Positions 7,964 through 17,234 of a stretch of 64,000 bases of DNA are shown here, one piece after another. Each line of letters opens with the position of its first letter. The stretch's first letter is position 1. This DNA is from an uncultured Acetatifactor sp. (GTDB lineage: Bacteria > Bacillota > Clostridia > Lachnospirales > Lachnospiraceae). The stretch is taken from positions 57,663 through 121,662 of the forward strand of contig CANQEH010000005.1 in assembly GCA_947594835.1 (NCBI GenBank), given 5' to 3'. Made by a program: the position numbers and the translations under genes. The notes under the pieces are model-generated. The model saw only the letters and a list, made by a program, of their open reading frames with translations, did no database searches and had not been told where the DNA came from.

Positions 7964-8257
7964 ATGAGCGGGAACGACAAAAAGACAGACAAAGTGAAAC
8001 AGGCCATCGCCCTGGAGTACGACCCATCGGATCAGGCCCCCAGGGTGGTGGCCAGCGGCAGAGGCCTTCTGGCAGAGAAGATCATCGAGAAGGCCAAGGA
8101 GAGCGACGTGCCCATCCACCGGGATGACAAGCTGGCGGATACCCTGTCCCGGCTGGAGATCGGGGAGATGATCCCGCCGGAGCTCTATGAGGTGGTGGCG
8201 GAAATCCTGATTTTTGTGGACTCCATGGACAAAATCAAGAGTAAGATGAAAGGATAG
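7964..8257 (+). CDS. ylqH: FlhB-like small protein YlqH
   Basis: A 97-residue protein resembling only the cytoplasmic C-terminal part of FlhB/EscU type III export switches (ALEYDPSDQAPRVVASGRG, then DVPIHRDDKLADTL). The NPTH autocleavage site and the membrane domain of true FlhB are absent. It follows the FliK-like gene by 12 bp, the same pairing as B. subtilis ylqG-ylqH. No other flagellar gene is present in the window, so a flagellar role is not supported by local context. Confidence 0.85.
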   Translation: MSGNDKKTDKVKQAIALEYDPSDQAPRVVASGRGLLAEKIIEKAKESDVPIHRDDKLADTLSRLEIGEMIPPELYEVVAEILIFVDSMDKIKSKMKG

Positions 8258-8260
8258 GCT

Positions 8261-8617
8261 GTGGACAAAAGGAGCGTGGGCGCCGCCGGGGAGAGCCTGG
8301 CGGCGGAGTATCTGGCCGCCCGGGGGATGCAGATTCTGGAAAGAAATTTTAAGAGCCGCCGTGGGGAGGTCGATCTGATCGGCCGCCATGAGGGGTATCT
8401 TGTCTTTGTGGAGGTCAAATACCGAAGCGGCGGCACAAGCGGCGACCCGGCGGAGGCCGTTGACAGGCGCAAACAGCAAAGGATCTGCCGGGCGGCAGAC
8501 TACTATCGCTACCTCCACAGGACAGGGGAGGACGTCCCCGTGCGCTACGATGTGGTGGCCATCCGGGGAGAGGAGATCAGATGGCTGCAAAACGCCTTTC
8601 CCCATTGTACAGCGTAA
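8261..8617 (+). CDS. yraN: YraN family (UPF0102) endonuclease-like protein
   Basis: A 118-residue protein of the UPF0102 family with a restriction-endonuclease-like fold. Visible signatures are the N-terminal GAAGESLAAEYLAARG, the EVDLIGRHEGYLVFVEVKYR core (D...ExK arrangement of a PD-(D/E)xK site) and AVDRRKQQRICRAADYY. The start is GTG 8261, with AGGATAGG upstream. Cellular role is not established; it is usually near rnhB in Firmicutes, as here. A 133-bp gap rich in hairpins follows. Confidence 0.88.
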   Translation: MDKRSVGAAGESLAAEYLAARGMQILERNFKSRRGEVDLIGRHEGYLVFVEVKYRSGGTSGDPAEAVDRRKQQRICRAADYYRYLHRTGEDVPVRYDVVAIRGEEIRWLQNAFPHCTA

Positions 8618-8666
8618 ACATCATGTGGATGTGCGGATTGTTTTGCAAAATAGACTTTTCCCTTCT

Positions 8667-8731
8667 GGAATTTGTGCCGGAGCGCCGCAAATTCCCCTGG
8701 GGCAGACGCGGATTTAAAATTCGCATTGCCC
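8667..8731. repeat. Two adjacent hairpins between yraN and pgeF
   Basis: GGAATTTG at 8667-8674 pairs with CAAATTCC at 8688-8695. Next, GGGCA at 8700-8704 pairs with TGCCC at 8727-8731, enclosing a near-palindrome at 8708-8724. No T-run follows either. They may be a decayed repeat element or RNA structure in the pgeF leader. Confidence 0.45.
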
Positions 8732-8750
8732 GACGCGGGAGCGCTTCGGA

Positions 8751-9686
8751 ATGGAGATCGACATGGAAAAACTCATACGGCATCCCGGGCGGATTGGGGA
8801 GGGGATCAGGCAAAACAGCGTCTGCATTTCCCCGGGGGAGGAGCTGGAGTATCTGACCTTTCCCGGTCTGGAAAAGATAGAAGACGTCCGCCATCTGGTG
8901 ACGACCCGCAGGGGCGGCGTGAGCAAAGGGCCGTTTTCTTCCATGAATCTAAGCTTTACCCGGGGGGACAACCCGGAGGACGTGGCGGAAAACTACCGGC
9001 GCATCGGCCAGGTACTTGACTGCCCGCCGGAGCGCATGGCGGCCTCCCGCCAGGCCCACACCACCCATATCCGGCGGGTGGGGGAAGAGGACGCCGGAAA
9101 GGGCGTGGTTTTTCCCTGCGATTACGCGGATGTGGACGGCCTGATCACAGATGTGCCCCGTCTTGCCCTGGTGACCTTCTACGCGGATTGTGTGCCCCTT
9201 CTCTTTGTGGACGGGAAGCGGAGGGTGATCGGCGCGGCGCACTCCGGCTGGCGGGGGACTGCAGACCGTATGGGGGCCTGCATGACCCGGGCCCTGGGGG
9301 AGGCTTTCGGCACAAAGCCGCAGGATCTCTTTGCCGCCATCGGCCCCTCCATCTGCCAGAACTGTTATCAGGTCAGCAGGGATGTAGCACAGCGCTTTTT
9401 CCCCCTGGACGGGGAGGAGACGAAAGAGCTGCGCCGGGCGGCTGCGGTGAAATTATATGGACAGGAGCGGCTGCTGCAGGTGGCAGAGCCGGATCAGAGC
9501 GAGCCCGGGAAGTACCGGCTGGATCTGTGGCTGGCCAATCTGCTGATCCTGATGCAGGCGGGTATCCCGGCTGAGCAGATCTTTGTGACGGATCTTTGCA
9601 CCTGCCACAACAGCGGATACCTGTTTTCCCATCGGGTAAGCGCAGAAAAACGGGGGAATCTGGCGGCCTTTTTGATGCTGAATTAA
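8751..9686 (+). CDS. pgeF: Purine nucleoside phosphorylase PgeF (YfiH/LACC1 family)
   Basis: Member of the YfiH family, once annotated as polyphenol oxidase and since shown in bacterial and human homologues to act on purine nucleosides and in peptidoglycan editing. Conserved metal or catalytic positions are SRQAHTTHI (His), YADCVPLLF (Cys) and AAHSGWRGT (His). A C-terminal TCHNSGYLFSHR motif is also conserved. 311 residues from ATG 8751; ATG 8763 is an alternative. It is preceded by a hairpin-rich gap. Confidence 0.9.
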   Translation: MEIDMEKLIRHPGRIGEGIRQNSVCISPGEELEYLTFPGLEKIEDVRHLVTTRRGGVSKGPFSSMNLSFTRGDNPEDVAENYRRIGQVLDCPPERMAASRQAHTTHIRRVGEEDAGKGVVFPCDYADVDGLITDVPRLALVTFYADCVPLLFVDGKRRVIGAAHSGWRGTADRMGACMTRALGEAFGTKPQDLFAAIGPSICQNCYQVSRDVAQRFFPLDGEETKELRRAAAVKLYGQERLLQVAEPDQSEPGKYRLDLWLANLLILMQAGIPAEQIFVTDLCTCHNSGYLFSHRVSAEKRGNLAAFLMLN

Positions 9687-9797
9687 ACGGATTTAAGAAA
9701 ATATTCAGAAATTTCTTCGGGATCTTTTAAAAGAATTTGTTTTATACTGATAGGGATAAGACAAATGACAGCCGCGCTGCGGCGGAAAAGAGGAAAT

Positions 9798-10490
9798 ATG
9801 GCCAATATACTTGTATGCGACGACGACAAAGAGATTGTGGACGCCATTGAGATCTATCTGAGCCAGGACGGCTACCGGATCTTCAAGGCCTACGATGGAG
9901 CCCAGGCCATCGAGTTGCTCAAGCGGGAGGAAATCCATCTCCTGATCATGGACATCATGATGCCGAAGCTGGACGGCATCCGGGCCACGTTAAAAATCAG
10001 GGAATACAGCAGCATCCCCATCATCATGCTCAGCGCAAAATCAGAGGACACAGACAAGATCCTGGGCTTAAACATCGGCGCAGACGATTATATCACCAAA
10101 CCCTTTAACCCGTTGGAGCTGGCAGCAAGAGTCAAGTCAAACCTTCGGCGCTACACTTCCCTGGGCAGCCTGAATGCGGAGAACAAAGCCATCTACCAGG
10201 TGGGAGGACTGATCATCAACGACGACACCAAACAGGTGACGGTGGACGACGAGCCGGTGAAGATGACGCCCATCGAGTACAATATCCTGCTCCTTCTGAT
10301 GAAGAACCAGGGCAGGGTCTTTTCCATCGATCAGATTTATGAGAGCATCTGGAACGAGGACGCCATCGGCGCGGACAACACCGTGGCGGTCCACATCCGC
10401 CATATCCGGGAAAAGATCGAGATCAACCCCAAGGAGCCCCGGTATCTGAAGGTGGTGTGGGGCGTGGGATATAAGATCGACAAGCAGTAG
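9798..10490 (+). CDS. OmpR/PhoB-type response regulator
   Basis: Receiver domain (residues 1-120) followed by a winged-helix DNA-binding domain (about 130-230). The acidic pocket is CDDDKE, the phospho-acceptor is Asp52 (LLIMDIMMPK), then SAKSED and YITKPFNPLEL with the conserved Lys. The effector has AVHIRHIREKIE and VWGVGYKI. The frame is open from 9765, but ATG 9798 has AGAGGAAAT just upstream and starts at the normal receiver N-terminus. It is followed after 15 bp by its likely partner kinase. The signal is unknown. Confidence 0.93.
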   Translation: MANILVCDDDKEIVDAIEIYLSQDGYRIFKAYDGAQAIELLKREEIHLLIMDIMMPKLDGIRATLKIREYSSIPIIMLSAKSEDTDKILGLNIGADDYITKPFNPLELAARVKSNLRRYTSLGSLNAENKAIYQVGGLIINDDTKQVTVDDEPVKMTPIEYNILLLLMKNQGRVFSIDQIYESIWNEDAIGADNTVAVHIRHIREKIEINPKEPRYLKVVWGVGYKIDKQ

Positions 10491-10505
10491 AGGAAACGAG
10501 GGAGC

Positions 10506-13262
10506 ATGAAGAAACACACCTGGAGACGGATCGGGATCGGTATTTTGCAGCATCTGCTGGCGGCGGCCATCGGCGTGGCGGCAGGCAGCCTGGTGCTCAA
10601 TTCGTATCTCGCCGTGGATTCCATCGACGGCAAACAGGTCTACCGGATCTTTCCCCTGGCGGACAAGCGGGATTTTGAGGACTCGGACATCTATAACAGC
10701 CTGTTCCGCAACGCCGTGTCGGACATCACCCAGCTGGTGGTGCTCAAGGCGCAGCTGGAGACGGGGGACGTCTTTGACCCGTCCAAGCGGATCGACGTGA
10801 CGGCCTATGCGGAGCAGACCGGCCTGGGGCAGGACTGCAATATCACCGCAGTCTATGAGCTGGACAACCTGATCAACTGGGGAAAGCGGGGAGTGGATTA
10901 CACAGACCGCACCATGAGTATGTCCGATTTCGTCAATTATTTCGGTTACTGCATCTACCCGGAAAATTTCCAGTTTAACCAGTACGGCCAGCTTGCCTTT
11001 GAGGCCTTCCGGAAAACAGGGGAGAAGCAGGAGGAGCACTGGGAGGAGGGCGGCGCCCAGGAAACCTGGGAAACGGCGTCGGAAGACAGCTATGGAAAGA
11101 CGGCGGAGGAAATAACGCTTCTCTCACAGGAGATGGAGCGGTACACGGAGGAACAGCTGGAGGATATGGTGTTCTCCTATCTGATGGCGCAGGATCTGGA
11201 CGAGGTGCGGCTCTCCCGGGAGGACGACGGTTCCCTGACGGTTTCCTTTCCCATGCTCACCGTCCGCTACGAAACCGTAGACGGAGTCAGACAGCTGGTG
11301 GACTATGCGGACAACTGGGTGGACTATATCCGTCTTCAGCGGAACGTGGCGGCCGCCGTGGAGAACCTGACGGCAAATTATGACCGCTACCGGCTCTGCA
11401 ATCCCCTGTACCGGGCGGAGAACAGCAACGTCAAATACATGGTGCGGCTCACCACCGAGGAGGGCGTGCAGGCTTACACCAATATGGACAAGCTGAAGAA
11501 CGCAAGCGACGAGGATGTGACGGAATTTTTCTCCGAATACCGCAGATACCTGATCTATTACCCCGACAGCCTGGCCCTTATGGGCAACATCGGCCTCAGC
11601 GAAAAAGAACTGTACGGGTACATGAATCTTTACGAGTACGCTTACCCCGACACCACGCATATCTGGCTGGCCGTGGACACGGATTACCAGGCAGTGGGCG
11701 ACGCCTTCTACAACGCCCACCTGATTTACGAAAAAGTGATACCCTATACCAGCCGCATCTTTTTCTTCCTTGTGGTGATGGCGCTGCTCTGGCTGGGAAT
11801 CGGCGTGTACCGCTCCGCCATGACGGGAATGGCGTATGAGGCTGACGGCTCCCGGGTGTGGCGGCTGTGGCGCTTTGACCATCTCTTTACGGAGTGTCTG
11901 TTTCTGCTGGCCGCAGGGGCGGTATACCTGGCTGTGGCGGGCTTTGGCCTGCTGCAGGATGTGGCCGGGACGGCGGGGGTGATTCCTATGGAATGGATGG
12001 GGCTCCAGCTGACGCGGCTGTACCACTATGGGGTGTTTGGTCTTTACGGCCTCTATGTCAGCGTCTCCCTCTGCGTGATCTGGTACAGCCTGGTGCGCAG
12101 GGCAAAGGCCTGGAGCCTGTGGACGGGCAGCCTTCTCTACGCCCTGCTCTCCCGGATACAGTCTTTCGGGCATTTTATCCTCCATCACAAAAGCGCGGCG
12201 GTGAGCACCCTGCTTCCCTATAACCTGTACCTGTTCTTTCACCTGGTGGGCATAGCGGCTGTCTACCGTCTCCGGAGCCATCAGCTTCCGGCGGCGGCCA
12301 TCCTGACCGGGATCCTGATATTTGACGGGGCGGTGGGAGTGCTGTTGTTTAAGAGAAATGGGGAGCAGCGGGATATCGTGGAAGGGATCAAAAAGATCCG
12401 GGACGGCGAGGTGGACTTTAAGCTGGACACGGAGAATTTACATGGCTCCAGCAGAGAGATGGCGGATGCGGTGAACAATATCGGCGAGGGCATCCGTAAG
12501 GCCGTGCGCACCAGCATGAAGGACGAGCAGATGAAGACGGATCTGATCACCAACGTCTCCCACGACCTCAAGACGCCGCTCACCTCCATCATCAACTATG
12601 TAGACCTTTTGAAGCGGTTAAAGATCCAGGAGGAGCCTGCCAAGAGCTACGTCGATATTCTGGACAACAAGGCCCACCGGCTCAAACAGCTCACGGACGA
12701 CCTGGTGGAGGCGTCTAAGATCTCGTCGGGGAATATCGAGCTGAACCGGGAAAAGTTAAATCTCACCGAACTGATCCATCAGAGCATCGGGGAATTTTCC
12801 GACAAGCTGGAGGAGACGAATCTGCAGGCCATCTTTGACGCAGGAGAGCAGCCCGCCTATATCTACGCGGACAGCCGCAGGATGTGGCGGGTGATGGAAA
12901 ACCTGTTCAACAATATCTGTAAATATGCGCTGGAGGGAACCAGGGTCTATATCGACACGGAAGTGCGGGAAGATGTGGTGCAGGTCTCTTTTAAGAATAT
13001 CTCCAAACAGCAGATGAACATCCGCCCGGACGAGCTTGCGGAGCGCTTTATCAGAGGGGATTCCTCCCGCAGCACCGAGGGCAGCGGCCTGGGTCTTTCC
13101 ATCGCAAAGAATCTGGTGCAGGCCCAGGACGGCGTCTTCGATATCTTCTTAGACGGGGATCTGTTTAAGGTCTCGATCCAGTTTCCCCTGTACCGGGAGG
13201 AGTCTGCAGGGGAGGACGGCCCTCAGTCCACGTCCAGTTCCACGCCGGAACGCGCGTTGTAG
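10506..13262 (+). CDS. Membrane sensor histidine kinase with large extracytoplasmic domain
   Basis: A 918-residue kinase. There is one membrane helix near residues 12-30, a ~380-residue external region, then several helices from about 413 to 620. A HAMP-like linker and a kinase core follow. His686 lies in the H box VSHDLKTPLTS, the N box is NLFNNICKYA and the G2 region is GSGLGLSIAKNL. The usual DxGxG (G1) box is replaced by FKNISKQQMN, a feature shared by a set of clostridial kinases. It lies 15 bp after the response regulator. Its last 40 bp overlap the 3' end of the convergent prs gene. The ligand is unknown. Confidence 0.92.
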   Translation: MKKHTWRRIGIGILQHLLAAAIGVAAGSLVLNSYLAVDSIDGKQVYRIFPLADKRDFEDSDIYNSLFRNAVSDITQLVVLKAQLETGDVFDPSKRIDVTAYAEQTGLGQDCNITAVYELDNLINWGKRGVDYTDRTMSMSDFVNYFGYCIYPENFQFNQYGQLAFEAFRKTGEKQEEHWEEGGAQETWETASEDSYGKTAEEITLLSQEMERYTEEQLEDMVFSYLMAQDLDEVRLSREDDGSLTVSFPMLTVRYETVDGVRQLVDYADNWVDYIRLQRNVAAAVENLTANYDRYRLCNPLYRAENSNVKYMVRLTTEEGVQAYTNMDKLKNASDEDVTEFFSEYRRYLIYYPDSLALMGNIGLSEKELYGYMNLYEYAYPDTTHIWLAVDTDYQAVGDAFYNAHLIYEKVIPYTSRIFFFLVVMALLWLGIGVYRSAMTGMAYEADGSRVWRLWRFDHLFTECLFLLAAGAVYLAVAGFGLLQDVAGTAGVIPMEWMGLQLTRLYHYGVFGLYGLYVSVSLCVIWYSLVRRAKAWSLWTGSLLYALLSRIQSFGHFILHHKSAAVSTLLPYNLYLFFHLVGIAAVYRLRSHQLPAAAILTGILIFDGAVGVLLFKRNGEQRDIVEGIKKIRDGEVDFKLDTENLHGSSREMADAVNNIGEGIRKAVRTSMKDEQMKTDLITNVSHDLKTPLTSIINYVDLLKRLKIQEEPAKSYVDILDNKAHRLKQLTDDLVEASKISSGNIELNREKLNLTELIHQSIGEFSDKLEETNLQAIFDAGEQPAYIYADSRRMWRVMENLFNNICKYALEGTRVYIDTEVREDVVQVSFKNISKQQMNIRPDELAERFIRGDSSRSTEGSGLGLSIAKNLVQAQDGVFDIFLDGDLFKVSIQFPLYREESAGEDGPQSTSSSTPERAL

Positions 13263-14422
13263 GCGTCCAGGATACTGTGGATCTTCTCGGTGGTAGCCAG
13301 GGTGTTGGCCAGGGAGGCATCGTGGTTCATGAAGTCGATCAGGGAGGCCACAAATTTGCTCATGCCCGCCTTGATAAAATAGGGCTTGTCATAGATCTGG
13401 GGCGGCAGGTAGGAGAGATCCGTGGTCACAACCTTGTCGAAATACCCCTTTGCGTAGGCGTCGTCAAAGGCCTGCAGCCCGTCGGTAAACAGGCCGAAGG
13501 TACAGCAGATGAACACCCGGCGGGCATTCATGGACTTTAACTGCTTCGCCGTGTCCAGCATACTGCCCCCGGAGGAGATCATGTCGTCGATGATGATAAT
13601 GTCCTTCCCGGCCACGTCGTCCCCCAGAAACTCATGGGCCACGATGGGGTTCTTGCCGTTTACGATGACAGAGTAATCCCGCCGTTTGTAGAACATACCG
13701 GTGTCAACGCCCAGCACGCTTGCAAAGTAGATGGCCCGGTTCAAAGCGCCCTCGTCGGGGCTGATGACAAGCAGATGCTCCTTGTCCACGGTCAGATCCT
13801 GTTGCGCCTTTAACAGGGCCTTGATAAACTGGTAGGGAGGCGTGAAATTGTCAAATTCGCTTAACGGGATGGCGTTCTGCACCCTGGGATCGTGGGCGTC
13901 AAAGGTGATAAAGTTGCTGATGCCCATCTCCTTTAGCTCCCGCAGGGCAAAGGCGCAGTCCAGGGATTCCCTGCCGTTTCTCTTGTGCTGTCTGCCCTCG
14001 TAGAGGAAGGGCATGATCACGTTGATGCGGTGGGCCTTGCCGTTGCAGGCTGCGATGACCCGCTTTAAGTCCTGGTAGTGGTCGTCGGGGGACATATGGT
14101 TGATGTAGCCGTTCATTCGGTAGGTGATGCTGTAATTGCACACATCCACCAGAAGGAACAGATCCTTCCCGCGGATAGATTCCCGGAAGACGGCTTTTCC
14201 CTCCCCGGTGCCGAAGCGGGGAATCTCCACGTCCACCAGATAATTGTTTTCGATATAACCCTGGAAGGCAGGGTCGTTTTTGACTTTGTCGTTATGGATG
14301 CTTTTGCGGTATTCCACCAGATATTGATTGATGCGGCGCGCCATATGTTCCGCAGAGGGAAGTGCGGCGATCTTTAAGGGCGCTACGGGCATAGCGTCTT
14401 CCAGTTCCTGTAAATTGGGCAT
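13223..14422 (-). CDS. prs: Ribose-phosphate pyrophosphokinase (long form)
   Basis: PRPP synthetase, making the ribose donor for nucleotides, His and Trp. The PRPP-binding loop is IIIIDDMISSGGS, and the ATP-side KRRD segment (YKRRDYSV) and HDPRVQNAI are present. At 399 residues it is longer than the usual ~315, with extra N-terminal sequence and insertions typical of a clostridial subfamily. I start at ATG 14422, which has GGAGG eight bases upstream; an upstream ATG at 14449 has no ribosome site. The 3' end overlaps the histidine kinase gene tail to tail by 40 bp. Confidence 0.93.
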   Translation of the reverse strand: MPNLQELEDAMPVAPLKIAALPSAEHMARRINQYLVEYRKSIHNDKVKNDPAFQGYIENNYLVDVEIPRFGTGEGKAVFRESIRGKDLFLLVDVCNYSITYRMNGYINHMSPDDHYQDLKRVIAACNGKAHRINVIMPFLYEGRQHKRNGRESLDCAFALRELKEMGISNFITFDAHDPRVQNAIPLSEFDNFTPPYQFIKALLKAQQDLTVDKEHLLVISPDEGALNRAIYFASVLGVDTGMFYKRRDYSVIVNGKNPIVAHEFLGDDVAGKDIIIIDDMISSGGSMLDTAKQLKSMNARRVFICCTFGLFTDGLQAFDDAYAKGYFDKVVTTDLSYLPPQIYDKPYFIKAGMSKFVASLIDFMNHDASLANTLATTEKIHSILDAYNARSGVELDVD

Positions 14423-14484
14423 GAGAGGCCTCCGTTGTATGGTTGACATCTTATCGGCAACACATCCTTTATATCATTAAGATG

Positions 14485-14513
14485 GTGACACGTCAAGAAA
14501 TTTCTAGTATATT
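14485..14513 (+). promoter_or_regulatory. Probable promoter for the DUF512-der-plsY-gpsA operon
   Basis: GTGACA (14485-14490) and TATATT (14508-14513) are 17 bp apart, 27 bp before the DUF512 start, in the divergent gap with prs. Confidence 0.5.
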
Positions 14514-14539
14514 GTATATCAGGGGAAAAGGAGAGAGCG

Positions 14540-15868
14540 ATGCAGAAACAGCACAGGATAGAGAGGGTACTTCCAGACAGCATTGCCTCGGAGCTTCAGA
14601 TCGAGCCGGGGGACAGGCTGGTCGCCATAAACGGGGAACCCATAGAGGACGTGTTTGACTATCAGTTCCTGGTTCAGGACAGCTATATCGAGGTCCTGAT
14701 CGAAAAATCAGACGGGGAGCAGTGGCTTCTGGAGGTGGACAAGGAGCCGGATGAGGATCTTGGGCTTGTCTTTGAGAGCGGCCTCATGGACGAGTACCGC
14801 AGCTGCCGGAATAAGTGCGTGTTCTGCTTCATCGATCAGATGCCGCCGGGGATGCGGCCTACCCTTTATTTTAAAGACGACGATTCCCGCCTTTCTTTTC
14901 TGCAGGGAAACTATGTGACGCTGACCAACCTGTCCGAAAAGGATGTGGAGCGGATCTGCAGATACCACCTTTCCCCCATCAATATTTCCTTCCAGGCCAT
15001 GAACCCGGCCCTCCGCTGTAAAATGTTAAACAACCGCTTTGCGGGAGAGGCGCTGAAGAAGGTGGATGCGCTGATGGAGGCCGGCATTCGGATGAACGGA
15101 CAGATCGTGCTCTGCAAGGGCTTAAACGACGGGGAGGAGCTCTCTTACAGTATCCGGGAGTTAAAAAAATACCTTCCCAATCTGGAGAGCGTGTCTGTGG
15201 TGCCGGTAGGGCTGACAAAGTACCGGGAGGGGCTTTATCCGCTAAAGCCCTTTGACGCCCGGGATGCGGCGGAAGTGATCGACTTGATCGAAGGATTTCA
15301 GCGGGAGTGCATGGAAAGCCACGGGACGCATTTTGTCCACGCCAGCGACGAATGGTATATCCTGGCGGGCCGCAGCCTGCCGGAGGCAGGACGCTACGAC
15401 GGCTACTTACAGCTGGAAAACGGGGTGGGGATGTTGCGGCTTTTGCTGGATGAGTTTGCGGAGGCCCTTGCGGAAGCAGGGCAGAAGGGGCTTCTGGGGC
15501 CAGTCCCTGCCCCGGTTAAGCTTTCCCTTGCCACAGGCCGTCTGGCCTTCCCCTACCTGGAGCAGATGGCCCGGACGGTGCAGGAGGCCTGCCCGGGGCG
15601 TTCCATCCGGGTATATGCCATAGAGAACCGCTTCTTTGGGGAGCAGATCACGGTTTCCGGGCTTCTCACCGGGCAGGATCTGCGGGAGCAGCTCACGGGG
15701 CAGGATCTGGGGGAGAGGCTGCTTCTGCCCGAAAATATGCTGCGCAGCGGCGAGGACGTGTTTTTGGACGATCTGCGGGTGGCGGAACTGGAAAAGGCTT
15801 TACAAGTGCCCATTTCTATTGTAAAATCAAGCGGACATGAGTTATTAAACGCCTTTTTGCAGAGCTGA
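14540..15868 (+). CDS. DUF512 protein with PDZ and radical-SAM-like domains
   Basis: A 442-residue protein of a family annotated as Fe-S oxidoreductase related to NifB/MoaA. Residues 1-70 form a PDZ-like domain ([21 protein letters not shown]). [14 protein letters not shown] (about residue 90) gives a Cys-x3-Cys-x2-Cys cluster of radical-SAM type. The C-terminal half is the DUF512 region. A small in-frame duplication, [18 protein letters not shown], lies near residue 375. The family is conserved next to der in Clostridia, as here (26 bp), which hints at a ribosome-linked role, but no reaction is known to me. Confidence 0.85.
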   Translation: MQKQHRIERVLPDSIASELQIEPGDRLVAINGEPIEDVFDYQFLVQDSYIEVLIEKSDGEQWLLEVDKEPDEDLGLVFESGLMDEYRSCRNKCVFCFIDQMPPGMRPTLYFKDDDSRLSFLQGNYVTLTNLSEKDVERICRYHLSPINISFQAMNPALRCKMLNNRFAGEALKKVDALMEAGIRMNGQIVLCKGLNDGEELSYSIRELKKYLPNLESVSVVPVGLTKYREGLYPLKPFDARDAAEVIDLIEGFQRECMESHGTHFVHASDEWYILAGRSLPEAGRYDGYLQLENGVGMLRLLLDEFAEALAEAGQKGLLGPVPAPVKLSLATGRLAFPYLEQMARTVQEACPGRSIRVYAIENRFFGEQITVSGLLTGQDLREQLTGQDLGERLLLPENMLRSGEDVFLDDLRVAELEKALQVPISIVKSSGHELLNAFLQS

Positions 15869-15894
15869 GACGGAGATTTGAAACGGAGGAGAGA

Positions 15895-17232
15895 ATGGCT
15901 TTAAAGAGAAAACCCATCGTGGCGGTAGTTGGCAGGCCCAATGTGGGCAAGTCTACTTTGTTCAACGCCTTGGCGGGAGAGCGGATATCCATTGTAAAAG
16001 ATACGCCGGGCATCACCAGGGACCGGATTTATGCGGATGTGAGCTGGCTGGATAAGAATTTCACCCTGATCGACACAGGCGGCATCGAGCCGGACAGCAA
16101 CGACGTGATCCTGTCCCAGATGCGCGCCCAGGCCCAGATCGCCATGGACACGGCGGACGTCATCATCTTTCTGGTGGATGTGCGCCAGGGGCTGGTGGAC
16201 TCGGACTCCAAGGTGGCGGATATGCTGCGCCGCTCCAGAAAGCCTGTGGTGCTGGTGGTCAACAAGGTGGACGACTTTGACAAATTCATGGCGGACGTGT
16301 ACGAGTTCTACAACCTGGGCATGGGAGATCCCCATCCCATTTCTGCGGTCAACCGGCTGGGACTTGGGGATATGCTGGAGGAAGTGGTCTCTTATTTTTC
16401 GGAGGATGCGCCAGACGGGGAGGAAGACGAAAGGCCCCGGGTCGCCATTGTGGGCAAGCCAAACGTGGGGAAATCTTCCCTGATCAACAAGCTTTTAGGG
16501 GAAAACCGCCTCATCGTGTCGGATATCGCCGGCACCACCCGGGACGCGGTGGACACGGAGGTGACCTATAAGGGCAGGGAGTATGTGTTTATCGACACGG
16601 CGGGCTTACGGCGAAAGAACAAGGTAAAAGAGGAGCTGGAGCGGTATATGATCGTCCGCACCGTCAGCGCGGTGGAGCGGGCGGATATCGTGGTGTTAGT
16701 CATCGACGCGGTGGAGGGCGTGACGGAACAGGACGCCAAGATCGCGGGGATCGCCCACGACCGGGGCAAGGCGGTCATCATCGCCGTGAACAAGTGGGAC
16801 GCCCTGGAGAAGGACGACAAGACCATCTATCGGATGACGGAAAAAATCCGCACTGTGCTCTCCTATATGCCCTATGCGGAAATCCTGTTTGTGTCGGCAT
16901 TGACGGGACAGCGGCTGCCAAAGCTTTTCGACACCATCGACATGGTCAGCCAGAACCATGCCATGCGGGTGTCCACCGGGGTGCTCAACGAGATTATGGC
17001 GGAGGCGGTGGTCATGCAGCAGCCGCCCTCGGACAAGGGAAAGCGGCTTAGGCTGTACTATATCACCCAGGTGGCGGTAAAGCCCCCCACGTTCGTGATC
17101 TTTGTAAACGACAAGGAACTGATGCACTTTTCTTATACCAGATACATTGAAAACCAGATCCGGGAGACGTTTGGATTCCGGGGAACGCCCCTTCGGTTTA
17201 TCATCAGGGAGCGCAGTGAAAAGGAGCAGTAG
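15895..17232 (+). CDS. der: Ribosome biogenesis GTPase Der (EngA)
   Basis: Essential double-GTPase for 50S assembly. Two complete G domains are visible: [19 protein letters not shown] and NKVD in the first, and [24 protein letters not shown] and NKWD in the second. A KH-like C-terminal domain ends [15 protein letters not shown]. 445 residues, normal. It is followed 2 bp later by plsY. Confidence 0.97.
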   Translation: MALKRKPIVAVVGRPNVGKSTLFNALAGERISIVKDTPGITRDRIYADVSWLDKNFTLIDTGGIEPDSNDVILSQMRAQAQIAMDTADVIIFLVDVRQGLVDSDSKVADMLRRSRKPVVLVVNKVDDFDKFMADVYEFYNLGMGDPHPISAVNRLGLGDMLEEVVSYFSEDAPDGEEDERPRVAIVGKPNVGKSSLINKLLGENRLIVSDIAGTTRDAVDTEVTYKGREYVFIDTAGLRRKNKVKEELERYMIVRTVSAVERADIVVLVIDAVEGVTEQDAKIAGIAHDRGKAVIIAVNKWDALEKDDKTIYRMTEKIRTVLSYMPYAEILFVSALTGQRLPKLFDTIDMVSQNHAMRVSTGVLNEIMAEAVVMQQPPSDKGKRLRLYYITQVAVKPPTFVIFVNDKELMHFSYTRYIENQIRETFGFRGTPLRFIIRERSEKEQ

Positions 17233-17234
17233 GG

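Noticed and set aside
11124..12281. 385-residue ORF on the - strand
   Set aside because: Antisense shadow of the histidine kinase, His/Gln-rich without family features.
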